DNA of 64,000 nt, from contig OY998180.1 in assembly GCA_963921935.1 (NCBI GenBank), positions 42,284,811-42,348,810 on the forward strand, written 5' to 3'. The position numbers were made by a program, and so were the translations under genes. The notes under the pieces are model-generated. The model was given only the letters and a program-made list of their open reading frames with translations, was not told the origin of the DNA and ran no database searches. Positions 56,010 through 64,000 of the stretch are shown here, in pieces. The stretch is from Galeruca laticollis (Eukaryota > Arthropoda > Insecta > Coleoptera > Chrysomelidae). Position 1 is the first letter of the stretch. Every line of letters begins with the position of its first letter.

Positions 56010-58893
56010 AAATTTGAGTTTAAAAAAGTGTTTAAGTGCCAACATAACGACTTTAATAAAGTAAAACAAAATAAACACAGCGATAGCCGTATACGAAATA
56101 AGAATTTTAATGCCACTATAATTATTTTATTTAAGAAGAATAATCGAAATACTTTAAAAAACGACCCTCTTCTAAAGAAAGGGTTAAATGTTGTTACAAC
56201 GGTAAGTTTAAGATTTATGTAAACATTGCAAAAACACTTAAATTTTTTGGTGACACAATATAGATAGATACCTATCTATCCATTATTTATTTTTTCTACT
56301 ACCGTGCGTAAAACACATACTTTACACACGCTGCGGTTTTTACTTTTTTTTAACTTTTTTTCACTAGTGCGTAAAGTAAAATATTTCAAAAACGGGACAA
56401 ATTAACAAAATAGGTAATATTTTATTTTAAATTGTCATTTATATTATCTATCTAAGAGAAGTTAAATTATTATAGCTAATATTTAGTGTCTAACAAATTA
56501 TTAACAGTTTTTTTTTTATATTTCTATCATAGTTTTCCTTAAATGTCATCGATTTAATTTAAAGTAAACAGATAGGCGTTTTGACATTTCTGCATAATAG
56601 GAATTTATTCCTGAGATAACTTGATAAACAAAAAATTAATTTAAAGAGTGAGGTGGAGATATATACATTTTAATAAGTTTGAGAAAGATAGAAATAGCAG
56701 TTTATACCTAATATAAAATGTTACATAAGTAGTATATTAATTTCTACAGTTTATTCAGTATATTATAAAACCTAACTTTTGTAATTCTAGGCTTAGTGGA
56801 CATTAGTTGACAAAATGTACGGTAGTAGAAAAAATATTCGCCCTCGGCTCATGCGACAATATTCACATTCGTCAAAAAAAGGCCACTTTACAGACTTATT
56901 GCATAAATAACTATTTTTGCAGATCAAGTTTATTCACAATCATCAGGTGAAAGTAGCTGAAGCGTATAGGTTTTTAAGAAACAGTAGTACAACAAAAGAA
57001 ATTTTCTTAAAATATTTTGGTAGCGGTATGACTCCTTCTTCAGCCAAATCTTACCATGAGATGTTTCTTGAAAATTCCACCGAAGATAAAAGCATATTTT
57101 AAATTCTTTCAAATGCCCAGATAAATCCAACTGACCGTCAAATTTATCATCTTTATGAAGGATGGCGGTAAGTAGATGAAATGCCTTTTCCTAAGACTAT
57201 ATGCTTAATTACTTAATTATTTTTCAGTGCGAAAAATTTTGGTGGTCGAGTTGCTGCAAGCATGATAATAGCTTTAAAAGAAAAAATTCTGCTTTATGAA
57301 GAAATGGGAATGCGAGTGATTATCAAAGAAACCCCCTTCACCATAATAATTTTGACCCCTATAATGATTAGGGCCCATAAGCGAGACTTTTCAAATAGGA
57401 TGGTTTTTGTTGATTCCAGTGGCTCATGTGACCAAACTGGCACCAGCGTTACATTTATTCTTGTAGCCGCCAAAACTGGAGCCATACCATTAGCTTGCCT
57501 TTTTCACTCAGACCAAAGTGAGGCAAATTATACTTTGGTTTTTAACCTACTGCGGGAATCTTTAGGTGCTGAGGGTTTCAATGGACTTGGCTATCCAAAA
57601 ATCATAATGACGGACGATTCTACAGCGGAGAGAAATGCATTACGGACGCTATTTCCCGAATCTATTGTCCTTTTGTGCTCGTTTCATTTTTGTCAAGCGT
57701 TTTGGAGATGGTTGTGGCAGGCTGATCATATGATTGCTAAAGAACATCGCCCATTAATAATGAGAAAATTTCAAAAACTATTATATGCTATTACCAGAGA
57801 AGAATTGGAATCTGAGTATAATACCTTTATGTGTGACGAAATTATTTTGTTATATGAAAATTTAATAATCCACTTGAAGAAGCTATGGAATCGAAAAGAA
57901 GAATGGGCCCTGTGTTTCAGAAGTGCCTTGTCAACAATGGGACAAAACACAAATAACTATGCTGAGGCATCTATAAGAATTTTTAAAGACCTTATTCTAG
58001 AACGTTGTAAGGCATTTAACAGTTGTGCTTTGGTCGAATTTGTCTGTAACGTATTTGAAAATTATCACAAAAGGCATTTATTGTCGTTTGCCAATTACAG
58101 AAAAAACAAAAACGAACTTATTCACAATAAATTGCGTTTAAAAGCAAAATATTTAAACGTTAAACAATATCAAGAAACTATTTACGGAGTTTGTTCGGAA
58201 AAATACAATCATTTAATTTACAACGTTGATACTGAGACGGCCACCTGTGATTGCCCAAATGGTCAAGGAGGAAGATTTTGTAAACATCTTTGTGCTGTGG
58301 AACTTTACTCTTCTTTCTCTTTATCGTCCGCTCCATCACTGTCAGTTGAAGACCGAAAGGAGTTGGCACGAATTGCTTTAGGTGAGGAAATACCAACGGA
58401 TTTTTTTGAAGATATGATGGTGGTGCCTACCGATGAGTACCAAAAACAAGACATACCTTGTGTGATGGAGGCAAGCTATGCACAGGAATGGGAATCGCAA
58501 ACAAATCTGAAAAATGTAGCTACTGACATTCAAGATCTCTGTACCGATGAACTTTCGCAGAATATTACAAGAATTTTAAAAGTAATTGAAGAAAATAAGT
58601 CAGTAGAAATGAGCAATGCCGTTAAAAAATTTAATCATAAAATAAGTAAACTAACGACCCCTTTGGATATAATAAGCTTTTTTCATAACATTAAAAGCGT
58701 TCAAAGACAGAGGAACATAAGAGTTCAACCAACCTCTATAAGCCGGAGGAAAGTTCGATCTGGGATGACTTCGGGTGCTAAATCGATACAAGCTGGAAGA
58801 CCAGCAAATTCCTCCATTACAAAAAGGAGGCCTAATGTGAGATCGCTGTCGAAAAATATTACAAAGAATAGGCCCAATGCTAAGTCTCATTAA
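56010..58893 (+). pseudogene. MULE transposase with SWIM zinc finger, spliced
   Basis: Mutator-like DNA transposase. Exon 1 (about 56,010-56,201) encodes an N-terminal Cys/His-containing domain ending PLLKKGLNVVTT with donor GTAAGT. Exon 2 is 56,923-57,167 (acceptor TTTTTGCAG; IKFIHNHQVKVAEAYRFLR; donor GTAAGT). A 60-bp intron (57,168-57,227) leads to exon 3, open to 58,893. Numbering from 57,262: catalytic Asp51 (MVFVDSSGS), Asp118 or Asp119 (IIMTDDSTAE), CSFHFCQAFWRW, Glu235 (NNYAEASIRI), SWIM finger C329-x-C331, C340-x-H342, then a basic Arg/Pro/Ser-rich tail. All splice junctions keep the frame. The one lesion seen is TAA at 57,100-57,102 in exon 2. Confidence 0.8.
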
Positions 58894-58989
58894 GTAGGTA
58901 CCTACTCATCCACAGCAGTAAATATTTCCTTTTTTAATTTGATGTTTATTATTAAGTTTTGTAATATGACTTATTTTATTATAATATTT

Positions 58990-59200
58990 ATTTCAATGTT
59001 TTTGATAATATAAATGCGTTATGTTGTTTTATGTTTCGCAATAATATTATTATTCTTATTCTTTTGTTTCAATGTTTATTATAATAAAAATGCGTTATGA
59101 TTATGTTTCGTAATAATATTATTTTGTAACCTTTATTTCAATCTTTATTATAATAAAAATGCATTATGTTTATTTTCTTTTGTAATAATATTAAAAAATA
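58990..59200. repeat. Degenerate AT-rich tandem repeat
   Basis: Three copies of roughly 65-75 bp containing TTTCAATGTTTATTATAATA, ATGCGTTATG and GTAATAATATT start near 58,991, 59,067 and 59,130, just after the MULE stop. Confidence 0.7.
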
Positions 59201-61309
59201 AAAATAATAGTTTTTTAGTTTTTTATCAAAAACATCCGACAAAGTTTAGTTCAATCTACCCTCCATTTGAAAAAAAAATATTACGATATATTCATTATTA
59301 TATTGTTCCATTTAGATTGAACACCAATTTTCTGAAATTCTCAGAATTCACCTTTTCTAGAAATTTGTGGTCAATCTGAAGGGCACAATAATACACCTAT
59401 ATATTGGAGTATATTTTTTTACCAATAGAGGTTTGATTAAAATAAACTTTAATGGACGTTTTTGATAAAAAAAAACTAAGTCTGCCTAAATCACTAGATT
59501 TTTTTATTCGAAACTTATATAGGTACCATTGAAGTTCATTTGCAATACCTTTCTGTAAAAAATATATAAATAATAATTGTGTCCTCAGGAATTGAAACAA
59601 AATATTCGAGATTAAAAGATTTCGATGAAAACATCCCTCAACTGCACAGAACTAACTCAACTGTTATAAAATAAGTGCTGCTAGTTTCAAGTAATTAGGT
59701 ATCTACCTATAACGAATAATTTCACATTTCTGGAATCGAGTAGAGTTTGTAGTATACAAATGCGCCATTTGCGATTTCATAATATACTACGTTTCAGAGC
59801 AGAGCGATGTCTGCATCGCAGTACAGATTGTATGCAGCATGCGCTTAAAAAGGCGGACCAAATCCTACTACGGTACAGACAGCGGCCTGCTCTGTGTAGT
59901 AGTATACTATGGAAATACGCCACCGGGATTATCAAAAATGGATTTTTTCATGTGTTATACAAAACACCGTGATAGGATAGACAAAAGATAGGATAAGAGA
60001 AGCTTTTAATAGTATTGACGTACAAATGCTGAGAAATGTAGCAACTTCGTTTGAAAACCCAATACAAACTTGCATAGACGTTGTAGGTAGACACTTGGAA
60101 CATTTAGTTTAAAATTATTTTCATTCAATATTATTGTGGTTTACGTTTATTAAATAATAATATTTGTTTACATTAACGAAATATTACTAAAATTTGAAGA
60201 AACTTCTTTCTTCTCACTGTTTATTTAGCTAATAATGAATTTATGCCACACTTTGTGGACGCACTGTATTTGTATAACATTCCATATAGAATTAAATAAA
60301 TCAGAATTAACTTCCAATAGAGCCTATATTAAAACCTATATAATTATGATTGTGTAATTAAGTCGGAAGATCGGGACACTTTCTCAAGTAAACGAGATTT
60401 TATAGAATATTTTATGCATTTAATCACATGAGATTCAGAATTTCGAAATTTCAAGTTCCCGTATTGACTAAATTGCGGTAATTTATATTTATTATATAAT
60501 TTGACCAACAGTTCAATATCTTTTGGGTTGATTCCCTGAACGCAATGAACTATTAATTTAATAGTCCAAAAACAATTTAGCTTTGTTTAAATTGGATGAA
60601 ATTGCATTAATTATAGTCTGGTTCACAAGTTCCAATTCGTGATAATAAATCTAGTCTGGACCACCGAAAATTATAATGTTGCTCTCATTAGTTTCAAAAT
60701 GGCATCTAGACAAATTATCATATGGACAATAAGGGCCGGCAAAGATATCAAAAGTTATAAACAATTACGTAAGAAAAATAAGAATGGTTTGGTTTTTTCA
60801 AAATGTTTCGAAAATTATTTGAGATAATCAAAATTTGAAAAAAGATCCTAAAAGAGCAATAAATTTTGAATTACCGCAACTGTACCGAAAATATTTACAA
60901 TTGCAATTTGGAGGTGAAAATTGGGCTATAAAAGGGTAATAGCTGTAGCGGGCGCTTCAACGGAATCAGAAGCTTGATCAACATAATGATTTTACCTGAC
61001 TAAATATGAATATTAATTGATAAAAAAATTTTGGTACCATCTAAACACGTGAATAAACAATAATCTGTCAACAAAAAATTGTTATTCCAAGTTTTCAATT
61101 AAATATGCTTTTTTTAATCAGTTAATGTTTACCAGTTGAAAGTTAAAATAAAAACGATGATTGTTTCTAAAACAGAAACCTAGATTATTTTTTCCTTTTT
61201 AGAGCTATCCTTAAAAGGGTATAGAAAAGATCCCAGATGTAAAAATTCTGATTTTTAACTTTTTTTTAACAATCAAACGTATTATAAAATATTCATATAT
61301 TCATTTCAT
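59201..61309. other. AT-rich interval, no gene
   Basis: Short frames only, none convincing. An imperfect inverted repeat of about 35 bp (59,778-59,812 with 59,888-59,925; shared TATACTAC and CAGAGCAG) may be a decayed MITE. Confidence 0.4.
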
Positions 61310-61770
61310 TCACTCGTCGCCCTTTTAGTGTTTCTTTAACAGACACATAAGTTATGTTGTCAAAGGCTCCAGATATATCCAGGAATGCGCACATGGTGAT
61401 TTCTTTGTTGTTCACAGTTCTCTGGATGACCTCCGCCAGCTGATATAGAGCAGTCTCCGTTGATCAACTCGCTCCAGATTCTCCGTTCATATGTAATTAT
61501 CCACTACTTTCTCCATCGTTTTAATTAGAAACGATGTTAGACAGACGGATCTTAAATATCGAGGATCAGTTCTCTCTTTTTTCTATATTTTTGGTATGAA
61601 GCTTACCCTAGCCCTTCTACATTTTCTAAGTATTAGCAGTGCTAGACTCCCTTTTTGCAGGAGTGCTAAAAATATTCCATCCACTCCTGGTGATTTATGC
61701 GGTTGAAAGGTACTTATTGTCCAATCTAACCGTTGGAGGTCGGAGTTCTGAGTTCTGAGAGTCGCTGCGG
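61310..61770 (-). pseudogene. R1-type LINE reverse transcriptase fragment
   Basis: Minus-strand frames give FQPHKSPGVDGIFLALLQKG (RT N-terminal motif), VCLTSFLIKTMEKVVD (fingers) and, in another frame, CAFLDISGAFDN, which is RT motif A with its catalytic Asp. Several stops and frame changes. It breaks off before the second catalytic block. Confidence 0.75.
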
Positions 61771-63089
61771 AGGAGTTATATGCTCCGGGCCTCTTTTCTG
61801 CTTTGCCTTCTCCGTTGGAGTTTCCTTTTCGACAGGGAACTTTCCCTTTGGTGCTTCCTTCGTGGTTAGGCGCTGAAGAACTGCTTACTGGACTCTTCAG
61901 GTGATATTTCCTGATTTAGGAGTAGCAGGTATTTCCGCACCGCTGCTCCACTGAGGCCCTTCCTTAGCCTGTCGCCTCTGCTACCCGGTTCTTCAAGTTT
62001 TGACACATCGAACGGCATACGATATTTGTGCCGTTTGGCCGTTTGGCCTTTTGCCATCTGTAGGGTACCCGGATGAAGAGGTGGAGGTTTTCTTCACCAC
62101 TTTTCCGATGGTGCTTTCTTTTGCCGTGTCCATAGATGGTCCCACAAGAAGCTAGGATCATTACGGTCCTCCACTGCGGAACTTCGCATGCAGAGGTAAA
62201 GGGTTTGATACAATGGAGTTCCCCCTGGTGCTCCAAGGTCGAAACCAGTAAGGACTGCTCTTCTATATAGCCATTTGGTTTTGGGACTACACCCCATTTA
62301 GCCACGAGAGTTTATTGTTTTATTATATTTTAATCATTATACTGTCACTGTATCTTTCATGCAAATATTCCTAAACTTCCAAAATTCTGGAGAAAATGAA
62401 AGAAGAAAAACAAATAGGATAAACAGGGACACCCTCTCCACGCTAAGGTGCCCGTCATAGCGACTTTGATTAGACATACAAGAAAGGCAACGGTTAAAGG
62501 GGATTTGCTACAAATGGACAAACAGAGGGAACCAAATCTAAATCGTTCATACTATGTTCATATATGCATTCACACAAAACAAAATAACAATTGCAATATT
62601 ATATTTTTCGTTTGGCGCGTTTAAGGAATTCCCATAAAATATCTCTTATGATAGGTTTCTGAGATCTTATGTACAAGAGAGAAACTATGTTTTGAGGAGA
62701 AGATATCTTCTTAGCTGTTAGAGAGTTAAGCCACGCGTTCTTCGGCCTGGTTCTCACCTATAATTTAGGTTTTTAATGACGTTGTCTCCTCTTGGTCCTG
62801 GAAGTCAAGCCAAGACCCTCCTCCCACTGGACCGCGAGACATGGCCATAGACAACCAGGAGACATTGGTTTAACAGGTGATATCGAGGTTGGCTCGAAGT
62901 TTCACCCAGCATTGTAACTCTGTGTTCAGTCCTTTAGAAACGATACTACAGCGGAGACAGGTAAAGTTAGTCCGCAGCAGGGTATTTGAGGTCACCAATT
63001 GAGTTTCTATACACAACAGTCCTAAATTTTTCCCCTCTACCAAAACCTCACTATTTTCAAACAAACAAGATCCGTTGCTCTGTTTTTAT
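61771..63089 (-). other. Probable LINE-derived and unassigned DNA
   Basis: 61,866-62,305 has overlapping minus-strand frames of biased composition (SGAAVRKYLLLLNQEISPEE), possibly 5' LINE coding sequence, but the identity is not secure. 62,306-63,089 holds nothing recognisable. Confidence 0.3.
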
Positions 63090-64000
63090 TTAGATTAGAT
63101 TAGATTTTAACGGAGTTACAATGCACTGAAACCTAAGATTTATTGTGCCCCCCTATCCGAGCTGTTCTCGCTACTACTACAGCTCGCCTTCCAGTTCCAG
63201 GGTTCTAATGAACTCTAGTATTTGTAACAGCTCCAACGAGGTTAAATCCTCACTCTTACAAGTTTCTTGTTCGAAGCATTTCTTGCGTTGGCTTGCAATG
63301 GCGAGGCGTTCCAGAACTAGATGATCCGGAGTTTCATCCTCCTCCCCACAGAATCTACACTCGTCAGTTTATGCTAGACCTATTCTCATTAGGTGCTTCC
63401 TAAGGCGGCAGTATCCTGTAAGAAAGCCCGTGAGGAGATGTAGCTTATTTTTACTGAGGTCCAAATATTTTTTGGATCTAGCAGTATCAAAGTTCCGCAG
63501 GAACTTTTTGGAATGTTCGCCAGAGTGCTTCTCTTTCGGTTTCCTCCTTCTTCCGAAACTCTTTCTTATAGGAGCATTTTCCTACACCACATAAAGGCTC
63601 CCGGCCAATAAAGGGCGTTTGTGCTCCTTTCCTGGCAAGTGTATTGGCCTCTTCATTTCCTATGATTCCCGAGTGGCCAGGAACCCAGACTAAAGAGACC
63701 CTGTTATTCTTGCCTAATTCATCAAGTTTTCTTCGGCACTCCCATGCCAACTTTGAGTCAATGACATGAGAGCTCAATGCTTTGATAGCTGCTTGACTAT
63801 CAGAATGGATCGATATGTCACATTTCTGATAGTTTCTTTCTAAGTTCATTTTGACGCATCTTTCAATCGCAAGTGTTTCTGCCTGAAAGACGCTCGGGAA
63901 GGAGCCTAACGATAGTGAGTATCTAGTGCCAGGCTCAAATACTCCAGAGCCTGCTCCAGTGGTGGTTTTCGAACCATCCGTATACCATCTAATGGTATTT
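63090..64000 (-). pseudogene. LINE ORF2 3' part: RNase H and zinc motif
   Basis: Runs in from beyond the window. RNase H: YTDGSKTTTGAGSGVF (Asp), QAETLAIE (Glu), SIHSDSQAAIKAL (Asp) and WVPGHSGIIGNEEANTLARK, where the usual GNExAD Asp is Asn. The 120-residue frame is 63,487-63,849. After a frame change the C-terminal zinc-type motif CRFCGEEDETPDHLVLE follows (about 63,300-63,355), preceded by a TAA. A TCTAATCTAATC-type tail lies near 63,095-63,110 in element sense, like the 3' tail of I/R1-type LINEs. Confidence 0.8.

Noticed and set aside
59760..59972. Short Arg/His-rich frame
   Set aside because: Spans an imperfect inverted repeat; no conserved features or flanking signals.
61866..62305. 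Independent host genes
   Set aside because: Overlapping minus-strand frames with no conserved domain and LINE coding remnants alongside; more likely element-derived.

Overview
The window is repeat-dense, AT-rich eukaryotic DNA, almost certainly from an insect; a beetle is a guess from the mix of elements, not shown by the sequence. No ordinary host gene was recognised. The contents are satellite DNA, nested Ty3/gypsy LTR retrotransposons, Penelope-like (GIY-YIG) retroelement pieces, R1-type and other LINE pieces, two DNA-transposon-type genes with introns, a tyrosine-recombinase pseudogene, MITEs and (TA)n tracts.

Layout. 1-12,109: head-to-tail array of a ~152-bp satellite (about 80 copies, cut by the window edge). 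12,110-26,638: a 14.5-kb core read from the minus strand, holding in transcription order a DDE transposase, a YqaJ exonuclease and a Ulp1-like protease with a zinc finger, then a dead tyrosine recombinase beside a strong palindrome. A 7,387-bp gypsy/errantivirus-like element (15,134-22,520) with apparently identical LTRs and a CGCG target duplication splits YqaJ. 26,639-31,284: the same satellite in the opposite orientation. Both arrays start at the same monomer phase on their inner sides, so 1-31,284 reads as one large foldback: a transposase-bearing core between inverted satellite arms.

31,440-43,015: a decayed LINE, a 161-bp tandem repeat, and a decayed gypsy element (B) with a tRNA-Lys-type primer site and an in-frame 54-bp coding minisatellite. 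A second gypsy element (C) sits in that minisatellite; its RT segment is replaced by a LINE ORF1-like segment. 43,016-44,991: a mini Penelope-like element with inverted terminal repeats between (TA)n tracts, an inverted repeat and a MITE. 46,461-50,933: a third gypsy element (D, minus) truncated against a second Penelope GIY-YIG remnant. 51,884-54,632: a multi-exon transposase-like gene (minus) broken only by small indels. 56,010-58,893: a spliced MULE transposase with a SWIM zinc finger (plus). 61,310-64,000: minus-strand LINE pieces, RT then RNase H, running off the window.

How they relate: the three core proteins (DDE integration enzyme, PD-(D/E)XK exonuclease, Ulp1 protease) lie in one continuous frame apart from two single stops and one frameshift, so they were probably one protein or one translation unit of the putative foldback transposon. 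The other elements are independent insertions, several nested. Many breaks are single-base indels, so some may be assembly errors. All assignments are by eye from motifs; no database search was run.
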